DNA from: Planctomycetota bacterium
GTDB taxonomy: Bacteria > Planctomycetota > Planctomycetia > Planctomycetales > Planctomycetaceae
Assembly: GCA_003388505.1 (NCBI GenBank)
Contig: QQVO01000012.1
Coordinates: 1 to 64,000 of the forward strand
Length of the DNA stretch: 64,000 nucleotides
Direction of reading: 5' to 3'
Shown here piece after piece: positions 44,208-53,230 of the stretch (positions within the stretch are counted from its first letter, which is position 1; each line of letters begins with the position of its first letter). A program made the position numbers and the translations under genes. The notes beneath the pieces are model-generated. The model was not told the DNA's origin. It did not search any database and worked only from the letters and a program-made list of their open reading frames with translations.

Positions 44208-44773
44208 TGTGCATGAGCAACATAATTGATGGGAAAACGGCGATTTTCGAGCAACTTACGTGAGGCTTTTCAGATTTCACCCTCACGAAGCTCGATCGAG
44301 TAATCGCGGTCTTTGAGGGCGTTGATCCACGATTGAGTCTTTGAAACGTACGGATGTCGGGTAGCCTTCCCCCTTTGTTAACCATGACCGCAGGGAGTCC
44401 CGGAGTCGAGTTTGTTGGATGGTGTCGAGTCGCGGTCGTCGGTCAAGAAATTTGACGTGAAAGTGCCCATCTCGCTGATGGTCCGTGGTGACATCCTGGG
44501 AAACAGCAACGACTTGTCGGCGTCCGCTGCGGTCCAGCGGCGACATCACCATTAGAACGGATAGAGAAGAGGCCACCGGTACTTTATGCCACGGGCAAGT
44601 CCGCTCAGCAGGTTGCTCGCGACTGCCCGTTCCCCGTTCCCTATATAGGGAGAGGGAACGGAACGATCTCTCAACCGAAGGACGCGAGAACAAAGACAGC
44701 CGTCTGACGTCGCCGTCCACCTGGGACATCGATTATCTCGATCAGATGTATGTCAGATATCTTGCTTGCGCTC
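44208..44773 (+). repeat. 566-bp direct repeat, copy R2
   Basis: Nearly identical to R1 at 1579-2144 and in the same orientation, including an intact copy of the 148-codon minus-strand frame (44283-44729). To its right, a minus-strand reading frame from 45024 runs into the repeat and stops inside it, which suggests the repeat was inserted into, or recombined with, an older gene here. Confidence 0.9.
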
Positions 44774-45024
44774 AGAGGCAGGATCGTCCCGAAGTCGACT
44801 GCGTGTCTATTGAGCAAATCAAATCCCTGGTGGAAGCGGCCGCAGCGCACCTGCTCGGCGATATACCGGCCAGCTGGCGGAGGAATGAGTGCCCAGAAAC
44901 AGATCGCTTCGTTGGTCGAACGGGCGTATGCTCGCTTGAGCAGGAACGGCATACAGTGCTTCGTTTCCACAACGAAGAATTCCACGCCATTTCTTGTGAC
45001 GATGCCTGCGTACGATTCGACCAT
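44671..45024 (-). pseudogene. Possible small gene truncated by repeat R2
   Basis: From 45024 a frame reads VESYAGIVTRNGVEFFVVET, then PFLLKRAYARSTNEAICFWA and FHQGFDLLNRHAVDFG, a plausible globular protein. At 44773 it enters the repeat and continues to a chance stop at 44671. The ribosome site is poor. I judge it a fragment rather than a functional gene. Confidence 0.35.
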
Positions 45025-45097
45025 TCCGCTTGAGTACCATGATTTGGCGAATTGAGTAAAGCACATAGCGCAGCGCCGCTTGCACGCGTTGCCGCAT

Positions 45098-45379
45098 TCA
45101 AAGCCCCAACGCCCGGAAGAGCAGAATCAGGCCCGCGAAAACCAGCATCAGGACTCCGTACGCAACCAGATTTGCCACGATACCAACGGCCACGCTGGGC
45201 TCATTGGCCGAGGTCTCGACGTTCTGGGGCCACGATTGCCTGACATCCACCGGGTGTTCTTCGTGCGCGTCGGGATTGCACGCTCCGGGTGAGAACAGTC
45301 CGGCGATGAACGAGAACACGGCAAGTGCGGTAAAGACGATGACGAGAACGGCGACGGTGACGAGAAATAGTATGAGCAT
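45098..45379 (-). CDS. Small membrane protein with two transmembrane helices
   Basis: A 93-residue protein starting at 45379 behind GGAGAAGG. It has two hydrophobic helices: residues 1-27 (MLILFLVTVAVLVIVFTALA and on) and about 68-90 (ANLVAYGVLMLVFAGLILLF). A polar loop between them carries one cysteine. It belongs to the minus-strand run that includes the coupling protein, so it may be a small mating-channel or entry-exclusion component; that is inference. Confidence 0.6.
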   Translation of the reverse strand: MLILFLVTVAVLVIVFTALAVFSFIAGLFSPGACNPDAHEEHPVDVRQSWPQNVETSANEPSVAVGIVANLVAYGVLMLVFAGLILLFRALGL

Positions 45380-45532
45380 GAGATGATCCTTCTCCAATTG
45401 GCAGTCGCGGAGTGGGGTAGCGGGGCTCTCCATCAGCCGCAACTGGCGGACTCACGAATTCACGGCGTTAGACCAGCAACTGACGTGACGCGGCAGGATC
45501 TCGCGGTATAATGCCCTGCAATCTGTTCCCCT

Positions 45533-45597
45533 GCCGCCGGGAAGCGAAACATAAGGCGGACTGACCCCACCCGCCGGGCAGCAAAACATATGGCGGG
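45533..45597 (+). repeat. Stem-loop motif pair A
   Basis: Two tandem units: stem CCGCC (45534-45538) with GGCGG (45555-45559) around loop GGGAAGCGAAACATAA, then CCCGCC (45570-45575) with GGCGGG (45592-45597) around loop GGGCAGCAAAACATAT. Each loop is 16 nt. The same units occur as pairs at 52179-52244 and 52778-52842. Confidence 0.7.
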
Positions 45598-45621
45598 ATT
45601 TCTTTTGGATACCCAGAACCT

Positions 45622-46107
45622 TTATTCATCGATCCTGGGTCTGACAAATACTCGGCCACGGGCGGGCGGGGGCGAAACCGTCCTAGGCGCTTGAACAACG
45701 GTCGCGAGTTGATTGCTCAGCGATTCGGCCCGCCACATGATGTCCGCGTCGATCTTTTTCGACGTATCGGCTCGCACTTGCTGCAGGTGCTCGCGAATTT
45801 CAGTCAGCTCACGTCGCTCCAGCGGAGGTGGTGAGAGGTTCGCGAGATGTCGAGTGCTGCGCTCCAACGAATCGGCCTTTGAGGCGAGCCAGGCTATGGC
45901 TTCGTCCCGCGAGTTGAACTGCGCGAGCAATGCCTGCCGGCGGTCCTTGTCAGTGGTTTCACCCCACCCGCGCGGAGCAACAAGCGGCAACAAGAAGTAC
46001 CCGATCAACACACCGGCCATCAATCCGGTCACCAGCCGAAACAGGCCGGTCGTGGTGGGAGCCGGCGCGATGGCCGCGATCTGACGAGTTCTGTAGTCTT
46101 CTTTCAT
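45622..46107 (-). CDS. Membrane-anchored coiled-coil protein in the coupling-protein operon
   Basis: A 161-residue protein, AAAGGAG before its ATG. One transmembrane helix (LFRLVTGLMAGVLIGYFLLP, about residues 22-41) precedes a helical region (RDEAIAWLASKADSLERSTR and REHLQQVRADTSKKIDADI). It starts 12 bp after the stop of the TraG/VirD4-like gene and is therefore very probably co-transcribed with it. It could be an accessory of the conjugation channel. No close family is recognised. Confidence 0.6.
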   Translation of the reverse strand: MKEDYRTRQIAAIAPAPTTTGLFRLVTGLMAGVLIGYFLLPLVAPRGWGETTDKDRRQALLAQFNSRDEAIAWLASKADSLERSTRHLANLSPPPLERRELTEIREHLQQVRADTSKKIDADIMWRAESLSNQLATVVQAPRTVSPPPARGRVFVRPRIDE

Positions 46108-46119
46108 CGTCGTTCTCCT

Positions 46120-49100
46120 TTAGATAATGGGCAGTTCGGTGTCGCTGGATTGGCCCTCTTGCGGGGAGACATCGTCGGTTGCCGTCCCCTCGTCATCTTC
46201 GTCCTCGTCGTCTGTAACGAGCGGGTTTTTGATGTCTCTAACCTTCCCGAAGCGCCCTCCTCCATCTGCAGGAGTGTCTGGTTCCTCTTCGGAAGGCTCG
46301 GGCGGAGGGACGTCGGGCTTGATCGTACCCGGAACGGAGTCAGGCCAAGCGGCGGCCTGGCGTTCTCCGTATGTGGTTTCGTCGATGTGAAACTCGGAAT
46401 GCAGGACAAATGGCATCCCACCGTATTGAGCGTAACCCGCGCCACGTCGGATCTGAACGATGCTCTGATTCGGATGATCACCCGCTAGCAGGATGTCATT
46501 GATGGAAAGGCGTGGCAGCGACTGTTCTGAGCCGGCGACCGTCTTGCCGCGCTCTTTTTCAAAGAACAAACCTGTATCAAGATGCTGACCGAGCGTGAGG
46601 TTCAGAGAGACGGAGTCACCGCCCGATTCAGACAGGTGCTGTAGCTCTTCCACATCGGTAACCGAAAACATCTGTTTGAACCGACAGTTCGCGCGCACAC
46701 TCGGAATGAGATTGACGGATCTCTTCCTCAAGTCGGCCAACGTCTGGTTGGCTAGGATGACCCCGATGTTCATGCTTCGGGCCTGCTGCAAAAACAGTTC
46801 GAGGTTGTTCGACACGATTCGCTGGAATTCGTCGATGAAGAGGAAGACTTGCGTGCGTGTCTTCGGGAGACCGTCGGGACCCGTTTCCCGCGATGCGTGC
46901 TTGGCTGCCAAAAGGAGTGAATAGAGGACGAACCGGGCGAACTCGGCATTCGAGGCTGTTCCAATCGCAGAAGGCAGGTAGAAATAGAGCACCTCGGGAG
47001 ATCGAAATACGTTCGTGATGTCGTATCCGACTTGCGACGAATCTGCGGATGGGTCCACTGGATCAGAGACATTCAGGACAGGCGTCTCGGCAAGGCCGCG
47101 GACTATCGATCGAACGTGTGAGGCGGCGTCAAAAAGCTTGCGATCAACTCCAAGTAGTTCCCGATCATTGAGATAAGTGGCGAGTTGCGAAAACGAGCGC
47201 GGATTGGGACAGAGTCTCAAAGCCCGCCGCAGGAGCTCGGCGTTTGATTCGGCATAGTATCCCTCTCCGTATCCAGTGCCGTACTGAAGTCCCATGGCCG
47301 ACGTGAGAATGTCGGCCTTCTGGGAGATGGACAAGCGGTGAAACGCAGGCTGCAACAATGGATTGAAGACAAAGGTGCTCCGGCCGAATTCGCTTGTGAA
47401 CCAGCGAAAGGGATAGCTTCGAGGAGGACGGCCCGCCTCGCGATCCGCTTTTCGCATCCGTGCTTCGGTTCTCTCAGACTCGCACAGTGCATTCTGAAAA
47501 AGGGACATCTCGTCGCCCTTGAGGTCGATGACAACGATCGAGTACCTGCCAAATCGAATAAGTTGCGACATCAGCGGAGCCAACCCCAGCGCCGTCTTTC
47601 CCGACCCCGAGTCGCCAAGCATGTGGGCGTGCTCTTCGAAGACCTTGACGGGAACCACGACCGGTGTGTGGTCGTAAGCGTTCACACCGAGAAAGAGGCT
47701 CTCGCATTCGTGCTTGTTGTCAGATGCTCGGAGCCGATCGACGACTCCTTCCCAGTCTTTCTCGTTCGAGAGACATGCCGGATCAGACGTCAAGGGAGCC
47801 TCCCGGAGCCGCAGGCAGGCAAATCGCGCAGCAACGGTGAGAACGTACACCCGAAACAGCAGTGCCGGCACAAACGCGGCGGCGATCACCGGGTAGTACC
47901 AAATGACCTTTAAATACAGCGTACCCAGGAACAGCAGTGCCATGTTTTGTTGTAACGCCTTCTGGTCTTCGACGTAGGAGCCCGTGTTCATAGGTAGAAA
48001 GAACGGGTGAGTGGGCGGGGAATTGGTCGTGCCAGTGGATGAATCGTTGTCTGTCGTCGGAGATTCTTTCTCATCTTCAACCTGATCGTTCTCCGAGTCG
48101 GCAAAGATGCTCGATTCAGGTTCAGACTCGTGGAAGAGGTCTCCGCTCGACGACTTTGATTCCGCAAAGATTGCAGACGGCTCAGAGGAATCTGCAAACG
48201 CCGATGCCGGCGAACTCATGCTGTAGATTGGCTTATCGTTGAGATAGAGGAAAGCCTCCGGCGCGGCAGTCTTCTGCAGTTCCCACTTGACCAATATGGC
48301 CCGCCACCAGCCCGTGGACTGGGCGATGGCAACGGCAAGCAACACCAGGCATGCCAGGCTCATTCGCCACCGCGCTTTGTGTCCGCCAACGGGGCTTTTG
48401 AGTACTCCGGGGGCCTGCGTGTCTTGACGGTCATAGGTGAACCAGACTGAGATTGCTGAGCGGAGGCCACGACGGAGATCGGGGAACAACAACACGCGCC
48501 GTCTGCTCCACACGGCTGCGAACAGCTCCAGAATCAATGAGAGACCAACGGGCGCAAGCACAGTGAACACGATGGCCAACAAGCCGGGAAAGTAGATCGA
48601 ATATGGGCGGTAGACGAACAGCAACACTGCTGGGAGCAGGGCGCAGGCCAATGAAACGCCATAGAATTCCAGACCGTATGGGCACCGAAAGAACGGGAAG
48701 ATCAAGCGAGACCAGTTCCAGGACTTACGTTGCAGCTGAGCCTCGGCTTTTGGCGTCGGTGCCGTTGTTGCCAAGTAGAGATTCAGTTCGGTCATACGGT
48801 CTGCAAGACGGATGACGGCAATCGTAGCGACGAGAAAGAGAAATGGGGTCGTGAGAAAGTCGACCGCAGCCCAGGTGACGGCGATCAGCAACACGACGTA
48901 GCCAAACATAAAACTCGCGAACACCCACCAGTGTCGTCGCGACGCCATAAGGTCGTAGTAGAGGAAGACGGCCAATGCGCCCAGAAAGAGCACGTGTTCA
49001 CCGACCGAGGGGGCCACCCGAGTTGTCAGAAATGACTCCAACATCCCGACCACCGCTCCGACAATCACGGCGATTCTGAAGAAGCGGCGAATGTATCTCC

Positions 49101-49266
49101 GGTTCTCCTCGGGTGATTTGCTTTGAGTTGGAAGATCTAGTTCGGCGGCAGGATCGTCGCGTTTGGCGCGGGGAATACGATCAAGCTGAAGCGGATTCTC
49201 ACGCGACTGGTAGTCGCTTTTGGGACGCAGGGTCAGAAACTCGGGCCACCAGTCGGGAACTTGCAT
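46120..49266 (-). CDS. TraG/TraD/VirD4-like conjugative coupling ATPase
   Basis: A 1048-residue protein starting at 49266 behind GAGAGGAG. The first 500 residues hold several transmembrane helices and an acidic low-complexity stretch with many E/D/S residues (about 375-415). The ATPase has Walker A HMLGDSGSGKTALG (about 545-558) and Walker B VFLFIDEFQRI (about 805-815), then VILANQTLADL. This is the arrangement of type IV coupling proteins that pump DNA into a mating channel. The N-terminal membrane part is longer than in VirD4. It supports a conjugative or mobilisable origin for the island, although no relaxase is visible in the window. Confidence 0.85.
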   Translation of the reverse strand: MQVPDWWPEFLTLRPKSDYQSRENPLQLDRIPRAKRDDPAAELDLPTQSKSPEENRRYIRRFFRIAVIVGAVVGMLESFLTTRVAPSVGEHVLFLGALAVFLYYDLMASRRHWWVFASFMFGYVVLLIAVTWAAVDFLTTPFLFLVATIAVIRLADRMTELNLYLATTAPTPKAEAQLQRKSWNWSRLIFPFFRCPYGLEFYGVSLACALLPAVLLFVYRPYSIYFPGLLAIVFTVLAPVGLSLILELFAAVWSRRRVLLFPDLRRGLRSAISVWFTYDRQDTQAPGVLKSPVGGHKARWRMSLACLVLLAVAIAQSTGWWRAILVKWELQKTAAPEAFLYLNDKPIYSMSSPASAFADSSEPSAIFAESKSSSGDLFHESEPESSIFADSENDQVEDEKESPTTDNDSSTGTTNSPPTHPFFLPMNTGSYVEDQKALQQNMALLFLGTLYLKVIWYYPVIAAAFVPALLFRVYVLTVAARFACLRLREAPLTSDPACLSNEKDWEGVVDRLRASDNKHECESLFLGVNAYDHTPVVVPVKVFEEHAHMLGDSGSGKTALGLAPLMSQLIRFGRYSIVVIDLKGDEMSLFQNALCESERTEARMRKADREAGRPPRSYPFRWFTSEFGRSTFVFNPLLQPAFHRLSISQKADILTSAMGLQYGTGYGEGYYAESNAELLRRALRLCPNPRSFSQLATYLNDRELLGVDRKLFDAASHVRSIVRGLAETPVLNVSDPVDPSADSSQVGYDITNVFRSPEVLYFYLPSAIGTASNAEFARFVLYSLLLAAKHASRETGPDGLPKTRTQVFLFIDEFQRIVSNNLELFLQQARSMNIGVILANQTLADLRKRSVNLIPSVRANCRFKQMFSVTDVEELQHLSESGGDSVSLNLTLGQHLDTGLFFEKERGKTVAGSEQSLPRLSINDILLAGDHPNQSIVQIRRGAGYAQYGGMPFVLHSEFHIDETTYGERQAAAWPDSVPGTIKPDVPPPEPSEEEPDTPADGGGRFGKVRDIKNPLVTDDEDEDDEGTATDDVSPQEGQSSDTELPII

Positions 49267-49433
49267 AGGTATGCTCCTCTCAGAAATCGGTGCGACGTCG
49301 CCCCAGAATTCCTTGGTCGCGACACAAGCGAGTCGATGTGCGTTCTTTGCTTTAAGATGAGCGATGCGCCACGCGAGAAATCGATTGGTCATGAGAATGC
49401 GGACACCCGGCGCCGCGTGACTCGACCAAAGCA

Positions 49434-50150
49434 TTACCAGAGCTCGAACAAGCCCGGGACGCCCTCGACGCGAAAACGGATTGGCCAGGAGCGACGGAGA
49501 ATGGCTTCGCGGATCTTCTCGGCACGCTGACCGTTGAGGCGGTCGGTGGTCGCGATAGCAATCTCAAACTGGCCATCCATGATCAGCTGTTGGAATGCCG
49601 GTACTTCCATGCGTTTGCGAATATCATCTTCACATTTACGCATGAGATTATCGATCGTCGAGCCGTAGTCGACGCGAATGAAGACCAATGTGTCTGATTT
49701 GGGAGTCAGCTCTCGATAGTAAGGGCCAGTTGCCAGCTTTCCCTTGACGAGTCCGGAGTCGTAGCGTTGCAATTCGCTAACTGTGAGGCGTTCGCGCGGC
49801 TTCCTTCCGAGACAGCAGTAGGCCAAGGTGCCGTATTCATCGACGATTGCCTGTTTGCCGATCGGCTTACACCGTTTCTCATTCAGTCCGAACAATCCCA
49901 CACCGTTCTTTCCAAGGACAAAGTACTTTCTTGGAGCTCCAGAACGACGAGCTCCTGGGAAATTATAAGAGGCAAGACATTCGAGACGTTCAAGTCGGCT
50001 GGTCACCTTGGAAACCGCGGTGGCTTGGCAATCGGCGAATAGCGTATTGTGCAAAGCGTCTCTTGTCGTCATGCGGTAACGCATGACGTGTTCCAGAATA
50101 TCCCAGTCACGGTCTCCGGTCGGCCTGGGTTGTCGGTTGCGACGTCGCAT
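49434..50150 (-). CDS. Replication-relaxation-like winged-helix protein, copy 1
   Basis: A 238-residue protein resembling the replication-relaxation family found with plasmids and conjugative elements. An N-terminal winged helix (DWDILEHVMRYRMTTRDALH, about 14-33, then a recognition helix AVSKVTSRLERLECL) is followed by a domain with YRELTPKSDTLVFIRVDYGS. It lies 4 bp after a related gene (50154-50798) and upstream of the coupling protein. The family is thought to act in DNA processing at transfer or replication origins. Confidence 0.7.
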   Translation of the reverse strand: MRRRNRQPRPTGDRDWDILEHVMRYRMTTRDALHNTLFADCQATAVSKVTSRLERLECLASYNFPGARRSGAPRKYFVLGKNGVGLFGLNEKRCKPIGKQAIVDEYGTLAYCCLGRKPRERLTVSELQRYDSGLVKGKLATGPYYRELTPKSDTLVFIRVDYGSTIDNLMRKCEDDIRKRMEVPAFQQLIMDGQFEIAIATTDRLNGQRAEKIREAILRRSWPIRFRVEGVPGLFELW

Positions 50151-50153
50151 GCT

Positions 50154-50798
50154 TCACCAGATCTCGTACGGAAGGGCTTTTTTTCTGCAGTACCGATGAA
50201 ACGACTCCAATCGTCGACGGTCGTATGCGCCGCCAAACTCGATTGCCCTCTCGAAGCCCCGCCGGTCAGCCTGTTCAATCAAAGCGTCGGGCACTTTCTG
50301 GCCTTTCGCGAAACGCAACATGTCTTCACCGACCCATCGTCGGGCTTTATCCGGTTCTGCAATTCGGAACTGCAAATAAACTTCGGCTGTGCCAAGGTCG
50401 TGCGTTACTTGCAGTGGATTGAGAAGCTGGCGGTTGAGTCCGCCAAGACGCTTGGCTGCGGTCGTCGTGGCAAAGCAGATGGCGGTCGAGGACTGTGGCG
50501 AATCCCAACGCGACTGGAGTTGCCACGCGACCGGGCCAAAACGGGGACGCGGAAGTCGCGGCCGCCAACTGACGAGCGGGACTTCAAGTCTCGGAAGGGG
50601 CCGCACGAAAACGCGCCGAATGCTCAGCAAATCACTCACCGACAGCCTTTGCAATCGGCGAAGTGCGGCGCGCTTGGAATTCTGTGAATCGCACCACCAA
50701 GTCTTAGCGATCTGTTCGACCGAGAAGACTCGGACCTTGGAGAGCAATGCCAATAGAATCTCCTCATCACGCGCAGTCAATTGCGTCCGATCTGCCAT
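50154..50798 (-). CDS. Replication-relaxation-like winged-helix protein, copy 2
   Basis: A 214-residue protein. The start at 50798 gives MADRTQLTARDEEILLALLS, which opens directly into a winged helix like that of its neighbour (ARDEEILLALLSKVRVFSVE). The C-terminal half has VYLQFRIAEPDKARRWVGED and a basic tail. The frame is open upstream of 50798, but that extension is Cys/Arg-rich and unlike a protein. Tandem with 49434-50150, probably by duplication and divergence. Confidence 0.65.
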   Translation of the reverse strand: MADRTQLTARDEEILLALLSKVRVFSVEQIAKTWWCDSQNSKRAALRRLQRLSVSDLLSIRRVFVRPLPRLEVPLVSWRPRLPRPRFGPVAWQLQSRWDSPQSSTAICFATTTAAKRLGGLNRQLLNPLQVTHDLGTAEVYLQFRIAEPDKARRWVGEDMLRFAKGQKVPDALIEQADRRGFERAIEFGGAYDRRRLESFHRYCRKKALPYEIW

Positions 50799-52178
50799 CG
50801 ATTCCCACAATCCTGTCCGAAACTCGGATCCCACGTGAACGGACCTACTCAGAGCTGACACGTTGCAAGCTGAAATGGCACCAAGTTTAGGCTGAAGAGC
50901 GCCTCGCCCGAAAAAGACGGCACCTAGACCGGCATCTACAAGACAGACCCTGAGTGCCATGCCGAGTGATGCATCGGCAAGTCGACCGCCACGGCTTTCG
51001 TAGTGAAATGATTTGGGCGCCACGCCAGCGGTGCGGTCGCGATCGGTCGGTCAAAGCGGACACGTCCCACATGATCGAAAAACTGCTGCCCGGCGGCCTC
51101 AATTGCTCCGACCGGACTATCGGCAAACAATCGAAGGCTGAGTCGAGCAGCTGCCGTCGCCGCTGATCATTCCAAAGGCACCGACACTCACTCGGCGTCA
51201 GCTCGGGCCTACGGCAATGACCAGTCGGAAGCGTCCCAGCCAAAACACAGACGATCCGAAGCCGCGTGAAGGCGAACACTGACCACACCTTGCGCTGAAA
51301 TGAGTGGTGACAAGCCAGGTTGGGTTAGCGAACTCTGACCGAGGCAATCACTGCAAGTGTTCCTGCCGTCACGCCTCGCCAATTTAAGGGCGTGGCGGCA
51401 GGGACACGTCCTGCCCGAACGCCTTGTCTTGGGAAGGAGTTCGCTTCGGGTCCCAACTGGCTTTCCGACCGGCGCGGTCAGGTAGGGCGACTCAGAGTTC
51501 CATCCGGTTACCCCTCAGCACGCAAGAGCCAATCGAGTTCTGTCGGGTGGGCAGGGAGACGTTGGCTGGGAAGTTGGACAGAGATGCGTTTCAGACGAAA
51601 CCGTCATCATTTTCACTGTCACTCCTCGGCCGTCTCGGCGAGTTCACCCTTGATTGGTCGCTGCCGCGATGTCCCTTGTTCGTTTCGTGAACAGGCGACT
51701 CACATGCAGCGGTCCGAATCGCGCAGCCCCTTCCGGTCCGACCTTTGTGGTGCCGAGGCGAGGTGCATTCGCAGTTCCAAACCGCAATAAAGATCGACGA
51801 CTTACGACGAGCCGGCGCCAAGCCCGGTTCCCAGCGTCGAATTCGAGATTGAATAACTCAACGTGCCCTGGGACTCGCGCTGCGGAGACTGGCACACGGG
51901 GCCGTAGGATTGCGTGAGTCTCTGCTTCGTAAATGCCGTTGTAGATGCCGTTGCGGATGCGTGTTTTTTGGGCCGTCCGAGAAGTCTCGTTACGCTGGAC
52001 GCGTCGTGCGTGGGGTGAATCTCGGAGACCATTCAACGTGGAGGAAGACGGTGATCAGTAGTTGTTGCGGCAGCACTGTTGCCCCGCGGGCCCAGCACCT
52101 TGTCGAGCTGGAGGCAGCTCGGCTCATCAGACCAAAGTATTCCTGCTCCGCGTGCAGTCACAAAACGCGGGTTCCCCT
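50799..52178. other. 1.4-kb stretch with no convincing gene
   Basis: Open frames here are short, lack ribosome sites and have Cys/Arg/Ser-rich translations typical of shadow frames. A minus-strand segment near 50936-51130 (AIEAAGQQFFDHVGRVRF) could be a relic of a decayed gene. It separates minus-strand conjugation genes from plus-strand small genes, so it must hold divergent promoters. Confidence 0.45.
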
Positions 52179-52244
52179 GCCGCCGGGATCTAAAACATAT
52201 GGCGGCCTGTTCCCCAGTCGCCGGGCAGCAAAACATATGGCGAC
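52179..52244 (+). repeat. Stem-loop motif pair B, upstream of a small gene
   Basis: Units: GCCGCC (52179-52184) with GGCGGC (52201-52206), loop GGGATCTAAAACATAT; and GTCGCC (52217-52222) with GGCGAC (52239-52244), loop GGGCAGCAAAACATAT. The second stem position changes C-G to T-A with pairing kept. The upstream 40 bp, with CCGCG...CGCGG, are also shared with locus C. Confidence 0.75.
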
Positions 52245-52300
52245 CTTTATTGTTGTTCCGTCAATCGTGGTCGCGGAACTCATAGCTGATGGAGGATGCT

Positions 52301-52675
52301 ATGGCACCATGTCGCAGGATGCAATGGATTTACACGAAGGTTGTGGGACGAGACGCCCCAGCGGGAACCATCCAATACCGGAATTCCAAATCTGGTGTTC
52401 GTGGAGCCGTCAAGCCTGTTCGAACGGTCACCAATGAAAAGCGGTATAGTGCCGCGTTTAAATGGGGTGATGAAGTTCCGTTTGATGCGGGAGAGAAACA
52501 GGACGGTTTCTTCGTTCAAGATGCGGAGCGTGAGGACATCGAGTTTGCCGCAAAGTTGGTGGATTTCGCTGAGCGGAAAGCTGACCAAAAGCGCAAAGGT
52601 AATCGACGATCCGTTCATGATCACCTGAATAACGGTGATCGTGGAGCTTCTCGCAATGCGCAGCGAGTCTATTAA
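52301..52675 (+). CDS. Small hypothetical protein behind stem-loop pair B
   Basis: A 124-residue protein starting at 52301 behind GGAGG. It has a basic N-terminal half (GTIQYRNSKSGVRGAVKPVR), a predicted strand region (RYSAAFKWGDEVPFD) and a helix (EREDIEFAAKLVDFAERKA). The strand-then-helix layout is reminiscent of the small paralogous family in this element, but similarity is weak. It follows the stem-loop pair by 57 bp. Confidence 0.55.
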   Translation: MAPCRRMQWIYTKVVGRDAPAGTIQYRNSKSGVRGAVKPVRTVTNEKRYSAAFKWGDEVPFDAGEKQDGFFVQDAEREDIEFAAKLVDFAERKADQKRKGNRRSVHDHLNNGDRGASRNAQRVY

Positions 52676-52682
52676 CCCACAG

Positions 52683-52711
52683 AGTGGCCCAGTCCGACAC
52701 AGGACTGGGTC
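52683..52711 (+). terminator. Hairpin terminator candidate
   Basis: GGCCCAGTCC...GGACTGGGTC forms a 10-bp stem just after the stop at 52675, followed by a pyrimidine-rich stretch (ACTCACCCTTCTATT). Weak T-run. Confidence 0.5.
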
Positions 52712-52777
52712 ACTCACCCTTCTATTACATCACGAATTATTCTGCTCCGCGTGCAGTCACAAAACGCGGGTTCCCCT

Positions 52778-52842
52778 GTCGCCGGGAGTCAAAACATATG
52801 GCGGCCTGTCCCCTGTCGCCGGGCAGCAACACATATGGCGAC
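52778..52842 (+). repeat. Stem-loop motif pair C, upstream of a small gene
   Basis: Units: GTCGCC (52778-52783) with GGCGGC (52800-52805, one G-T wobble), loop GGGAGTCAAAACATAT; and GTCGCC (52815-52820) with GGCGAC (52837-52842), loop GGGCAGCAACACATAT. About 105 bp around it match locus B closely. Confidence 0.75.
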
Positions 52843-52906
52843 ATTTTCACTCCGGTCTCTTGTGAGGCTGGAACCATTAACAAACCTAACTTGGAAAGGA
52901 GGTGCC

Positions 52907-53173
52907 GTGGCACAGAAACAAAAGAAAGCTGACGGTCATAGATTATGGAGCAATAGCATTGGCCCCGTTGTGGCGTCGGTGTTCGAGAACGCAAAGAATG
53001 GCTCCGTGTGGCACAACGTCAGCGTCTCACGTTCGTATTCGAATGGTGGCGAACCGGAATACACACCGTCGTTTCGACACCAGGACCTGATGAACGTGAG
53101 GAGGCTCCTGAATCAGGCGTACAACGTGATTGAGGAGCGAAAGAGAGAGCTCAGAGCTGCAAGCGCTGAGTAG
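52907..53173 (+). CDS. Small PC4-like-patterned protein with GTG start
   Basis: An 88-residue protein whose GTG start at 52907 follows AAAGGAGGTGCC, a near-perfect site. It reads IGPVVASVFENAKNGSVWHN, VSVSRSYSNGG, then a helix LMNVRRLLNQAYNVIEERKR. The pattern parallels the proteins at 42386 and 54313 (a strand with ENxxNG, a basic SR strand, a terminal helix). Fold and function are inferred only. It lies 64 bp after stem-loop pair C. Confidence 0.65.
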   Translation: MAQKQKKADGHRLWSNSIGPVVASVFENAKNGSVWHNVSVSRSYSNGGEPEYTPSFRHQDLMNVRRLLNQAYNVIEERKRELRAASAE

Positions 53174-53230
53174 ATGAGAAATGAGGCCGGTCTGTTCAGC
53201 GCAGACCGGCCTCCGCAAGGGAGTCGTAGG

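Noticed and set aside
45533-52842. A CRISPR array
   Set aside because: The stem-loop units come in isolated pairs with no unique spacers of constant length and no cas genes.
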